A stretch of 64,000 nt of DNA from Anthonomus grandis grandis (Eukaryota; Arthropoda; Insecta; Coleoptera; Curculionidae). The stretch is from NCBI RefSeq assembly GCF_022605725.1, contig NC_065548.1:2513644-2577643 (forward strand). Reading direction: 5' to 3'. A model generated the notes under the pieces. The model searched no databases. It saw only the letters and a program-made list of their open reading frames with translations, and was not told where the DNA came from. This document shows, one piece after another, positions 44,401 to 55,745 of this stretch. The position numbers were made by a program, and so were the translations under genes. Every line of letters begins with the position of its first letter. Position 1 is the first letter of the stretch.

Positions 44401-45774
44401 GCAAACACTCAAAAAAACGAATCCAAGCATGTAAAGATGACAAACCAAATTGAAATCTAGATTCGTCAGCAATTTTCTGTTTTAAAACCTTATCGATATT
44501 GTCAAAATCTTTGGATGTTAGATTACACAAATAGCATCTCTGAGTTGAAGTATTTTCAGTAACAGCATTACACAATTTGCCATCCATCATTGTAAAATAT
44601 AAAATGTGTTTTAAAAATACATTGTTTCCTTGAATATCAAGCTTTGTTGGTTGCAAATCTGAAATTTGTTGGTCAAAATATTGCTTTTCTCTCACTGATA
44701 ACTCTGTTGTTTCATGCCTAAACTGGACTCTAAGAGGTCTACAGAATCGTGTGGAGGAAGTTCTGGGATTTTCCCAGATTACAAACTTATCTTTTGATTT
44801 CGGATCACCGTTAATGAGCTGAATTGGTACCATTGATGTTAAAAAGATATTAGCATCTGAAATATTGGACTCTGGAAACTGCTGTTTGTATTGACTCATC
44901 CCAGAACTCCCGTCACACCCCCATTTGCAAATTAAATTTAAATTATTATATTTTTCTTGGTTTAAAGAATTTAAAACTTCTTTTAGGGACTCAAATAACC
45001 TTAAAGATGTATGATCCAGCAAACTTTGAAGAGGCACTTCAGCAACATCCTCAGAAATGTTTAGGTTTTCTGGGTAGCACCTTTTTTTTGCGGCAGTTAT
45101 TGACTCATAATTAGAATAAAGAGTTGACTTATGGCTTTTTGTCGAATTTCTTATAAGATTGTATTGAAATTTTGTTAATTTAGCCTCTACAAAAAGCGAT
45201 AAGGCTTCGTCCGCTGAAAATGGTATTTCACATTCTTTTTCAAGAGATTTTTTATATTTTGATGCACGGGTTGGTGATGAGAATGCAACATTTTTTAACA
45301 CATCTGCTTCATCCAGTTTACCTTCGGACCTAAACTTCATTTGAGCAGCAAATGTTAGTTCTTCAGGGCTTCGATCTGTTCGCATCTGTTCAGTTCTTCT
45401 TCTTTTTGATCGGTCACTTAAATCTAAAAATCCAGTGAATGGCCTCCCTCTACTCGATAGAGTTGTATCCTGCATTTCGGCTGGTTGAGCTTCATTCATT
45501 GCAGAAGAAAATTCCAACTCAATATTTAACCAATCTCGATTTTTATTTTCAAATGCAGTTTTATTTCTTGATGCTGATGATCATTTTGTGTCATATTTCT
45601 CAATGAATTTATATATGACTTTTGAAGACTCTTCTGACAAGCGTTCAACTCGCATGGTAGAGGTCACTTTTTCTGCCAAATAACGGCACTGCTCCATTCT
45701 TTTCTTGGACTGACAAATTCCTAACCAACTGACAAGTTGGCTTCTTTTAAACCAAGCAGATTTTGTTGCTGTCC
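44300..45774 (-). CDS. RAG1-like exon 2, N-terminal and first half of catalytic core
   Basis: After the acceptor it encodes a basic segment (KSAWFKRSQLVSWLGICQSK, then RMEQCRYLAEKV), then an in-frame TGA (45581-45583), and resumes in the same frame with NKTAFENKNRDWL. A basic RSKRRRTEQMR (possible nuclear signal) follows. Core landmarks are CKWGCDGSSGMSQYKQQF, PRTSSTRFCRPLRVQF, MMDGKLCNAV and CYLCNLTSKDF, then GLSSLHAWIRFFECLLHLSY. The frame is lost after YKMEF; the true continuation (QARGQENKEKLANAKKRIQD) is one base off. Confidence 0.75.
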
Positions 45775-46265
45775 CTGAAATAATAAGTAATTTTGTTAAT
45801 TATTTTTCATAAGATTTTGCCATTTAAAATTGGTTGCCATATTGAATTTTAACCCATATGGCAATTTTTTTATTTCTATATTAAATTTTCTATTTAATAA
45901 TGTTTTATTTTATAAAAATTAATTTATTCTTCAAGTTAGTAGCAGAAAATTATTTCTTGCGTTTTGGACCTACAATAGCATTTTATACGAATTTGGACCC
46001 GGACTACAAATCTTTAAAAATATTTTTTCGTCAAGATCGCAAATTATCGCAGCAACTTAAGATTGGATCTTACAAAGGACTTATTAAGCAATAATTTAAA
46101 ACTAATTTAAATTCGGGAAATTACGCGAAATCATACTTTTAGTTTAGCAGAAGATCAGAAATTTCAATTTTTAAAAAAAATTAACTGTTACCTTTTTAAA
46201 AAATCAGTAATAAAAAAAAGTAAAGAAATATTTTTAATTAATATAATTTTTAATATTCTACTTAC

Positions 46266-46284
46266 CACTAGCAATAGGCTCCAT
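46266..46284 (-). CDS. RAG1-like exon 1 (start codon exon)
   Basis: ATGGAGCCTATTGCTAGTG with a perfect donor G|GTAAGT. It joins the acceptor TTTCAG (45775-45780) across a 491-bp intron (45775-46265) to give MEPIASGTATKSAWFKRS with no frame break. Splice consensus and phase agreement make this a real start exon. Confidence 0.72.
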
Positions 46285-47340
46285 TGCTGCTTTACAAAAT
46301 TTTCAGCCACACTTTGCCGAAAAACTAAATTTAAATTACTACTTTTTAGAGGCGCTTTTGAATCACAATGAAATAGTCTCCACGAACATCAACTTTCAAC
46401 TAAAATATTTCTGCAAGTGACAAGACGAAAAACAAAAGGGTAATTGTTTATTATACCCAGGTAACTAGATAATTGAATTATACTCAGAATAGGCCTTAAT
46501 TGGGAAGTTGGTATTTCCGATTTATGGCCGGCTTTTCCCCGAATTTTGCCTGTGTGCGTCGCATTATTTCATTTCAACTCGTTATTATAAGCGGATCATG
46601 GGGCTTGCGTATTGGCAACAACGCGGTTCATTGTGCTATCTACAATATTTACTTTGAGGCACGCGGTGCTGTAGGCATGTCTGTCATTTTTTTTTTTTAA
46701 CAAATTATTCGCTATGACTGTTTTGTTATGGCTTCTAGACAATCAGGAGATTTGGCCGATTTTTAACTATACTCTATTGCATTTAAAGCATAAATTTAGG
46801 CTTTCGAGATTTGCTTAACATCGAATGCAACAAATATTTATATGCGTCAAATGTAAACAAAGCAGTTTAAATTTGTTCGAAGCAGCTCCCTGCAAGAAAT
46901 TAATGTTTTCAAGTGCCTGGAAGTACAAAAAAAATACTGCAATTCCTTGAAAACTACTTCAACTGTTTGGAAGTAGCAGAAAACGACTCCAATCAGATAT
47001 ATCAATATAAAATTTTTTGTATTTATTCGTTATTAAATCACAACCCTGTATATATCACATTTTTAAAATATAAAATCCGACGACGTAATTACAATAAAAC
47101 GTCGCGTCGGTCCAGACTGCCTCTCTCGAAATTACTTAAATTTAATAGTTTATACCGGTGATATTATTATCGGGGAAATACGTAGTAAAACTATCGTAAA
47201 ATCAAATACGGTACAATAAAAATGCCGAGTTTAGTGCGGTGCCGGTGGTCCGAACAATCGAAATAACGCTTCGATTTACGCGGTATAAAATTGAACTCGG
47301 ATGTCTAATATTACTTATAATAGGTTATTCTCGGAACGAA
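46285..47340. other. Noncoding; upstream of RAG1-like gene
   Basis: Should hold the promoter and 5' end of the RAG1-like element, but I saw no inverted partner on the other side. At 46908-46985 there is an isolated pair of AAGTGCCTGGAAGTA/AACTGTTTGGAAGTAGCA repeats related to the TGCCTGG word. Balanced-composition DNA follows to 47.3 kb. Confidence 0.4.
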
Positions 47341-49640
47341 TTTAGAGGTTATGTAACCGCGGCACGGACCTATTACAATATGGCCGCCTACGGTCGGTAA
47401 AACAGATTTCTTATTTGACAGTTGACACTTGAAAATTATTATTTTTTTGTTAAATCTAATAAAAATTCGATTTAATAATAAATATAAAATTAATGCAAAA
47501 TTTAAATAAGACGTAACCGCGACACAGCTCTAATAAAAATGACGGTTTTCGGTCGGTAAAGCAGAGTCCTTATTTGACCTTTGACAATTGACATTCTAAG
47601 CCGTTTATAATAGTTAAAGAAAACCTTTGACGTTTGACAGATTCATTGTATATAAAACCTAAATTCCCACATTGACTGCGCCGTAGCTATTTTGACTTTG
47701 ACTATGAAAGAGTATTTTGAACCGGCACGGTTCTATTAAAAATGGCCCCCTTAGGTCGGTAAAACAGAGTCCTCATTTACAGTTGAAATTCTAAAATTAC
47801 TAACTTTTTGGTTAAAACGATAATTTTTTTTTAATTTAAATTAATAATGAATATAAAGTTCCTTTAAAAATTAATTAAGAATTTATACACTAATGTAACC
47901 GCGACACAGAGTTATTAAAAATGGCAACCTTCGGTCGGTAAAACAGATTGCTTATTTGACAGTTGACATTCTATAATTGTCATTTTCGCGTTACATATAA
48001 CTAAAATACAGCCCTATTAGAAATGTCTGTTTTTCGTCAGTAAAATAGAGTCCATACTTGACAGTTGACATTTTAAAACTGTATTTTTTTTTGTTAAAAC
48101 TTTAAATTAAATAAAAAGTAATTGATAATTAAAATAAAGTTAATTTAAAATTTAAATAAGAACTTATAGGTTAATGTAACCGCGACACAGATTTATTAAA
48201 AATGGCAACTTTAGGTCGGTAAAACAGATTTCTGATTTGACAGTAAATTGACATTCTATAATTGTCATTTTTGTGCTAAATATAACTAAAATCCAGCCCT
48301 ATTAAAAATGTATGCTTTTGACAGTTGGCATTTTAAAACTGTACTTTTTTTGTTAAAACGTTAAATTAAAGAAAAAGTCAAATTTATAATTAATATAAAG
48401 TTAATTCAAAATTTAAATAAGAACTTATACACTAATGTAACCGCGGCACAGATTTATTAAAAACGGCAACCATCGGTCGGTAAAATAGATTCCTTATTTG
48501 ACAGTTGACATTCTATACTTGTCATTTTCGTGCTAAATATAACTAAAATCCAGCCCTATTAAAAATGTCTGCTTTCGGTCAGTAAAATAGAGTCCATACT
48601 TGACAGTTGACATTTTAAAACTGTAATTTTTTTTTTGTTAAAACTTTAAATTAAATACAAAGTCAAATTGATAATTAATATTAAGTTAATTCAAAAAATA
48701 AATAAGAATTTAGACAGTAATGTAACCGCGATACAGATTTATTAAAAACGGCAACCTTCGGTCGGTAAAACAGATTCCTGATTTGACGGTAAATTGACAT
48801 TCTATAATTGTCATTTTTGTGCTAAATATAACGAAAATCCAGCCCTATTAAAAATGTTTGCTTTTGACAGTTGGCATTTTAAAACTGTACTTTTTTTGTT
48901 AAAACTTTAAATTAAATAAAAAGTCAAATTTATAATTAATATAAAGTTCATTCAAAATTTAAATAAGAACTTATAGGCTAATTTAACCGCGACACAGATT
49001 TATTAAAAACGGCAACCATCGGTCGGTAAAATAGATTCCTTATTTGACAGTTGACATTCTATAATTGTCATTTTCGTGCTAAATATAACTAAAATAGAGT
49101 CCATACTTGACAGTTGGCATTTTAAAACTGTACTTTTTTTGTTAAAACGTTAAATTAAAGAAAAAGTCAAATTTATAATTAATATAAAGTTAATTCAAAA
49201 TTTAAATAAGAATTTATACACTAATGTAACCACGACACAGAGTTATTAAAAATGGTAACCTTCGGTCGGTAAAACAGATTTCTTATTTGACAGTTGACAT
49301 TCCAAAATTGTAATTTTTTTTTGTTAAATTTAATAAACATTCCAATTGATAATCAAGGTAGAGTTAACTCAACATTTGAATAAGGCTGAGGAAATCCCAA
49401 CACAGCTCTATTAAAAATGACCATTTTCGGTCGGTAAAGCAGAGTCCTTCACCTTTGACAGTTGGCATTCTAAAATAACCCGTTTAGTAAAAAAAAATCC
49501 TTTGACGTTTGACAGATTCATTGTATATAAAACCTACATTCCCACATTAAAGGCGCTGTAACTATTTTGACTTTGACCTTTGTACAGATTATTCATCTGT
49601 ACAAAGTTAATTAAAAATATAAATGACAATTTATAGGCTG
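47340..49640. repeat. ~270-bp satellite with TGTAACCGCGACACAG
   Basis: Copies start with TAATGTAACCGCGACACAG at about 47357, 47514, 47896, 48176, 48437, 48722, 48985 and 49225, mostly 240-285 bp apart. Each has two related halves: ACGGCAACCATCGGTCGGTA then AAACAGATT..TTGACAGTTGACATT, and AATGTCTGCTTTCGGTCAGT then AAAATAGAGTCC..TTGACAGTTGACATT. TTTGACAGTTGACATTCTA with ATAATTGTCA can pair. The segment CCTTTGACGTTTGACAGATT (about 47622 and 49498) brackets the array. Noncoding. Confidence 0.85.
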
Positions 49641-51190
49641 ACATAACCGTAATACAGCCAACACCGCGGTTTATGACGCTGTCTCCAAGCTATTCTAACA
49701 TAACCTCCAATGACATAATATGCGCGTAGCTCGCGTAACGACCAACTTGACAAACATTGCGGTAGGCCCAAGGCCGTTGTTGTTCTAACAGCACTATAAA
49801 ATATTTAATTTTTTCTTCTTTCTTTTAATGAATGAATGGCAAACACATACGTCGAAAGCGCACTATACCGCAGGCTATTGAACTTGTTTTGTTTTGGTAA
49901 TAAATTTCGCGATAATAATCTCGGAATCGGCTATAAATACGCAAAGTCATAATAACAAAATGCGGCTCGCATAATGTTGCGCTCGTTGTACACCTTATAG
50001 AGTTATGGCTGAGCTTGTAATTCCCGCAACATTGTTTTTTTAGTTACTCGACAGAATCCGCTTTAAGAATTCAAGAAACTGCGCATTCTTAAAGCAGATT
50101 CTTTCATGAAGTTCGGGTTGCTCGTCCTCGCTATCTGTCAATAAATGTTTTTTGACAAGTGACAGTTGATTACATCCTTACTATCTGAAATGTCAAAAAA
50201 AGATAAAATCATTTGACAAGTGACAGTTGACATTTGGCGTTAAGTAATACCTTTGAATAAGGTTATGTCTTGTGACAGACAGTAATGGCATTGCTTACTA
50301 GAGACTAATCGTCAAGAGGTGGGTATCGCGTGGATCGCGAGGAAACTCATTATTGTTTTATGCGTCGTTCGCTAATTAACTCTTTAATTAAAATTGTTAA
50401 TTTTTATAAAAAAGTTTTATGGGTGTGCGCGATAAATCAAACGTAAATTTCTACTTTGGCCGAACGCATCCGACTTCTTTATGGTCCTTTCGGAGTTTAG
50501 CGCCATAAACATGATGCCAGGGCCGGATAATGATAGTGTGGGGGTATTTTATGGCTAACCGAGTAATTAATTGGAGGTTTTCAGCATAGATGGCGACCTG
50601 ACACGCAAAACATATACATGTATATAACGAGATTCGCTAGCTAATCGACCCTTTTTTCCATCCATTGTCTGTATAATGCTATATAGTGACAACAGGCATT
50701 GACATAATGGACAATCTATTTGCGGCGTTGCCGTTGTGTCGTCACGTCTCTAATGATAATGGGAGATTTCATTACATATCCCATCCGAGCAATACAACCA
50801 GCAATAATTCCTATATAGGAGTTACAAAAGAATAAAAGACAATAATAACGTGAAAGCACTGTCCGGGTTGTGTGTAGCATAGAAAATCCCGAGGCATGAC
50901 CAATTGACCAATATCCCGACTGATTTACGGCCAACCGGGTGATTGTTGTATCGATAGAAACGGCCATTATTCACGGGCGTGACGTATCGTCCCGGACCCG
51001 TTACTAATTTCCCATTTATACGTTTGACCACTGACTACACTTGATGAGGAAATCACCTTCTGGGGTTGTTTTTATTGGGACACCCCGCATATTGCTACAT
51101 TTTTGCACGACTATGCTCAAGGTAGAGGCACATCAGGTTATAGTGCAAATAGTTGTAATAAAATTGAAATAGGTTATACTAAAGTTCGTT
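49641..51190. other. Noncoding with scattered repeat words
   Basis: TTTGACAAGTGACAGTTGA occurs twice at 50150-50235, as in the TIR-element interior. Otherwise unique-looking; no credible ORF (frames at 50.7-51.0 kb match nothing known to me). Confidence 0.35.
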
Positions 51191-53280
51191 ATTATTAGAG
51201 CGAAGCTCTTATTATGTGCTCGTGAAGAATTGACCGATTTTCGGACTCATAACTTTTGTTCTATGGTGAATTTTTTTTTCTGGTTTTCACTGTTTTATGC
51301 AAGAAGGTTGGGGCTACGTGACTGTGAATTTTTTTTTTGCCTACGCCCGCCCTTTCGGGTGGGCGTGGGAAAAACCGCTTTTTTCGCGAAAACATTCGGT
51401 GCTGCCGTTTGTGGAAAACTGACCGGGCCGATTTTTCTGAAACTCATTGACGTTAAATGCTTTTATATAAAGCAGCTCCTAAAGGGCGCTTTTTAAGATA
51501 AACCTTTTAGAAGTCGGATTTTTCTGTGAATGAATTTTGAACTTCTGGCGCGGTACCTCGCGGACTTAAACGGTTGTGGGGTCTAAACTGTAACGTTTCC
51601 GACAATGCGGACAAAACAGCCCTTTTCTAGGTAAATGTAGCTTTATTTTTTGTTAAAACTATTTTTTTCAAAAAGAAACTCCTTCCGAGATCAAGGAGCT
51701 CAAACTTAAAACTTTTTTTTTCGAAAAAAAAAAAGTGAAGTTTTCGAGAATTAAATTTTTTTCTACTTCTAAAAAAAATTTTTAATTTTTTTTGTTTACT
51801 CCGTTTGAAAGCTTAATCCTTTTGGATTAAATAAAGGTATTACTCATGGCGCTAGGTATTATACAGGGTGAGCTGTGTTAATAAATATGAACCCCTTTTT
51901 GAGCCTTTTTTTGACCGATTTTTTCTATTTTTCCTAATAACTCTTTAATGGCGGCACCTAGAGATTTCAAACTTTCAGAGTTTTAAGAACTTTTTAAAAC
52001 CTATTTTTCGACATAGTCCACAACTTTCTACGTAGAGCAGTTTTTGCTCTACACCTTTTTTTAACTTTGACGCTTAATACTGGCATACCTATGACACCTG
52101 CGAAAACCATTTTTTTTCTGAAACAACCGGACACTATCTGGCTATAATCCACTGAAAACCGTTTTTCTTCAAATGTTACCGTTTTTCCGCAACGCGCTGT
52201 TATTTAAGAAAAACCCAAAAAAATAAGCCGAACCAATCAACCAGTCATACCGTCCACACCACGGGAGCCAACGCATGGTACAATATAGTTAGCGGTCCAG
52301 CACCCAATGTAAAAGTATAGGGACAAGGTCTGTGTCAACAAGCCTATGGTCGCGTCTCCATGGCAACGATTTTCGCCGAGAAAAGACCATTTTTATAATC
52401 GAAATTTAACTACTAAAACCAATTGGAATCGGTCCAGAATTGATGTAAATCTGTTCCTAAGGCTTTATACTATTTTTTCATAAACAAATCAAAAGGTAAA
52501 AACCTTTTTTTATACCCTAAAACATCGTCTAAAAATGGTCGATTTTGACGTCTACGCGCGATATTAATGCCGACTTTTCCAGCGGTTTTGACAACATGGC
52601 GTCAACGTGGATGAATCGGCTCGGACTTGCTTGTTAATTTCATTGATAAAATGCTTGAAATAGCTTAGAACTTCCTGAAATTGGTATGGAATTATTCAAG
52701 AGACTCTGGAGAATCTGAATATAGGCATATCTTTTACCAAATCGTCTTCTTTTAGCCGTGATAATTCGGCAAAGTTTTGAAGTTTTAGAATTTACCGTGT
52801 ATTATTATAATATTCATGCGACACAGTGAACTATACAAGGCATTTTCCTAGACAAAAATTACAACACAGTGGGTCCTAATGATAAAAAAAATCTAATCGG
52901 GATTTAATATGTATTATTATTTTATGTGGAATTTTTTTAAAACTTTTTTGTTACTTGCCCGATTTGAATGAAATTTGGTATTTGGGATTGTTTTAGGAAA
53001 TAATTATTGATTTTTAACAAATTTTTGAAATATTGAGTCCTAAGGTCACGTGACAATTAAAACCTTTTTCCTATTGGTCCGATTTGATTGAAATTAGGAC
53101 ATCTTATACCGGAGTGACATGGGGCGCTATTGGCAGCAGACACTCATTTTGTTGCTCTGCAATTAATTATTCAATGTTTTGAATAAGTTAAAATAACGAA
53201 AACTAAACAAGTGTTATAGTATCAAACAGTGTTCTAATATTTTAAATCTGTTACAAAAATAGTTAATAAATAATATTTAA
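51191..53280. other. Noncoding T-rich block of unknown origin with a hairpin at its left end
   Basis: Opens with a hairpin AGAGC-GAA-GCTCT (51197-51209) inside the near-palindrome ATTATTAGAGCGAAGCTCTT. Contains GGCGTGGGAAAAACCGC, TACAGGGTGAGCTGTGTTAA (near 51864) and several 'TTTCAAACTTT'-type phrases. Sharp change from surrounding composition suggests an inserted repeat, but no coding sequence or paired end was found. Confidence 0.35.
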
Positions 53281-53510
53281 AACCAGCATGTCTTGACAAG
53301 CTTGCATTGACTTTCAAAGAGCTCTACAGGAATTTTGCAAAAAATATCTAGCTGCATGGAGTTGTCAGATGATGTAAGCAATGTAAGAAAATCTTCAACT
53401 CGAAATGCAAAGAATATCTAATAATGAGCATATCCATAATACATGGTCTACCTGAAAATTCATCTCAAGATAGATATTATTACCCTCGATATTGATTAAC
53501 AGCCAGACAG

Positions 53511-53545
53511 CTAATCAATGTGCAGTCTGACAGCACATTGATTAG
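53511..53545. other. Perfect 13-bp stem-loop
   Basis: CTAATCAATGTGC (53511-53523), loop AGTCTGACA, GCACATTGATTAG (53533-53545). The flanks AGACAG and ATGCTGTCA may extend pairing. Confidence 0.7.
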
Positions 53546-53627
53546 ATGCTGTCAGAGTGAGACAGAAAATATCACAAATTCCTCAAGCCCAACAAGAATG
53601 AACTTAACTGGTCAAAAGTCTGAAAAA

Positions 53628-54330
53628 GTCTGAAAAAAATGGTCCTTCGAGTCGGATCTCTTATTCAAATACGTTTCCACTAATGTGGATTAAATTGAAG
53701 ATTAGAATAGAGTGAAATGCCTGGAAGAATTTTAAATAATTTTCCGAAAAATATGGTCCTTCGAGTCGGATCTCTCACTCATTTACGTTTCTACTAATAT
53801 GGATTAAATTAAAGATTAGAATAAACTCAAATGCCTGGAAGAATTTTCAATAATTTTCCAAAAAATATGGTCCTTCGAGTCGGATCTCTTACTCAGATAC
53901 GTTTCTACTAATGTGGATTAAATTGAATATTAGAATAAACTCACATTCCTGGAAGAATTTTCAATAATTTTCCGAAAAATATGGTCCTTCGAGTCGGATC
54001 TCTTATTCAAATACGTTTCTACTAATGTGGATTAAATTAAAGATTCAAATAAACTCAAATGCCTGGAAGAATTTGAATAATTTTTCCGAAAAATATGGTC
54101 CTTCGAGTCGGATCTCTTACTCCAATACGTTTCTACTAATGTGGATTAAATTGAAGATTAAAATAAACTCAAATGCCTGGAAGAATTTTGAATAATTTTC
54201 CGAAAAATATGGTTCTTCGAGTCGTATCTTTCACATAGATACGCTTCTATTAATACAAATTAAATTGAAGATTAAAATGAGCTCAAATGCCAGGAAGAAT
54301 TTTCAATAATTTTCCAAAAAATAAGCAACA
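53628..54330. repeat. 114-bp satellite with tRNA-Tyr PBS-like core, six copies
   Basis: TGGTCCTTCGAGTCGGATCT (last copy slightly changed) recurs at 53640, 53754, 53868, 53982, 54096 and 54210, exactly 114 bp apart. The rest of the monomer is ACGTTTCTACTAATGTGGAT with TAAATTGAAGATTAGAATAA, then AAATGCCTGGAAGAATTTT and AATAATTTTCCGAAAAATA. The core complements tRNA-Tyr 3' end including CCA at 16 of 17 positions. AAATGCCTGGAAGAATTTT also occurs in the fold-back arms (13183). No coding potential. Confidence 0.92.
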
Positions 54331-55120
54331 CACGATAGTTAAATAAACGTATATTTTTGGTTGAACTTTTAATTTTATATAAAATATAAATATAATATAT
54401 TTCTTTAATTTAAGCCTGATATACGTTGAAAAATGTTGCATTATGTTTATGTTATTCACGTTCAACAAGAAGGTTTATTACACGCTAATAATATACAATT
54501 ATTATTTCATAAAAGTTAAACGTTTAAGTACAGTATATTGTAATAGAATGAAGTTCTAACAAATATACTTACCATCGACAAAACGTTGACTTTTTAGTCA
54601 TAGAAAACCCATATAAAACCTTTATTTTATTCGTTAAATAATTGTTTATATGGTGGAATTTATAATAAGGGTATATTTTTAAGCTTAAATTGTGGTATAT
54701 TATACCGGATGTCCAGGAAATCCAAAATTGAGATATTTTTTTTTATTTGAATGTATGTTCTAAACCTCTTACTTTCGGATCTACAGAGTGTTAAAACTTA
54801 AAAAAAAAGTGTTTTCTTTTTTTTTTAAATAACTTTACTACCAATGTATATATGTTTCTTTTTTTAATTTGCATTGTACAGTTTAATAAATATACCTTGA
54901 CCATACACGATTGATATACCAATAGTAATAGCTAATAAAAATACCAATAGTTTTAATTTAAAAACTGTATTTTTTGACCTAGATAATGAAAAATTGTCAA
55001 GAACCAAAGAAAAATTTATTTTTTCAAAACTTATTGACTTATCTTAAAAAAAAGGGAATTTTTACTTATTTGCGATAATATATAATAATAAATAATAAAT
55101 AATTTATAAATATATTTTTA
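54331..55120. other. AT-rich noncoding
   Basis: Very AT-rich, with no repeat unit or ORF recognised. GGATGTCCAGGAAATCCAAA at 54708 is the only mixed-composition stretch. Confidence 0.35.
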
Positions 55121-55745
55121 ATGTTGTCAAACGTTTGCTAATTTCTGAGCAACATGGATTTCTACCAAATAAATCCATTGAATCTAACCTTCTTGAATAT
55201 ACGGAATACATTAGAGAAAACATGAATAGCGGAGTTCAGGTGGATGCTATCTACACCGATTTTAGTAAAGCTTTTGACAAAATTGATCATACCATAAGGA
55301 AATATAAATTAAAAAGAGTCGGTGTGGATGGCATTTTTCTGGACTGGTACGAATCCTATTTAAGAGGTCGTACTTTTTCTGTATTGGTAAATGAGGTTGA
55401 ATCTATGAATATAAAAGTTACCTCTGGGGTACCGCAAGGATCCCATCTAGGACCTCTGCTCTTTCTTATTTATGTTGATAACGTAAAACTTTGTTTTTCA
55501 AACTCTGTGGTGCTTGGATTCGCCAATGACTTAAAAATTTGCAAACAAACTAAAACTCCTCACGATTGTGAATTGCTGCAAAAGGACTTAGATCAATTTC
55601 ATAAATACTGTCTTAAAAATAACTTGTTTATAAATTGAAATAAATGTAATGTTATCAGTTTCACTAGAAATAAAAATCCAATTCAATACAATTACAGAAT
55701 TGGTAACAGTGCCTTAAATAGAGAAAACGAGCGAATAACTTTCTT
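55120..55745 (+). pseudogene. Non-LTR retrotransposon relic: reverse transcriptase fragment
   Basis: Encodes SEQHGFLPNKSIESNLLEYT, YTDFSKAFDKIDH (first catalytic D), TSGVPQGSHLGPLLFLIYVD and GFANDLKICKQ. In the last motif the catalytic (F/Y)ADD has become FAND, so the enzyme is dead. A TGA at 55636-55638 interrupts the frame, which then continues as NKCNVISFTRNKNPI. Both ends are missing. It is on the plus strand and distinct in sequence from the LINE at 3-6 kb, hence a different and older family. Confidence 0.85.

Larger units (their letters stand above)
43721..46284 (-). pseudogene. Transib/RAG1-like transposase gene, spliced, with three lesions
   Basis: Exon 1 (46266-46284) and a long second exon from 45774 read as one RAG1-core-like protein once lesions are ignored. 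First catalytic D in CKWGCDGSSG (44912-44914); second D in MMDGKLCNAV (44582-44584), followed by zinc cysteines CYLC (44534-44536, 44525-44527). The region GNTARRFF resembles RAG1 GNFARRL. Zinc histidines HKILMH (44030-44032, 44015-44017) correspond to RAG1 HKTLAH. The third catalytic E is in AQESRNKDIKRFRE (43952-43954), 21 residues after the second histidine versus 20 in RAG1. An acidic tail ends at 43721. Lesions: TGA at 45581-45583, frameshifts near 44385-44410 and 44141-44150. Subfamily (Transib proper or another RAG1-like lineage) is undetermined. No RAG2-like gene is in the window. Confidence 0.8.

Noticed and set aside
44068..44472. Treating the 134-aa frame as its own gene starting MLTNLDFNL
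   Set aside because: Its first third is out of frame with the RAG1-like protein; only the part after the frameshift is meaningful.
46629..46635. CATTGTG, which read on the minus strand is CACAATG, the Transib heptamer, as a possible end of the RAG1-like element
   Set aside because: A 7-mer is expected by chance in this window, and I found no inverted partner left of 43.7 kb and no target duplication.
53640..53660. tRNA-Tyr gene fragment
   Set aside because: Only about 17 nt match, the TGG complement of the added CCA is present, and no A/B box or cloverleaf follows; a PBS origin fits better.
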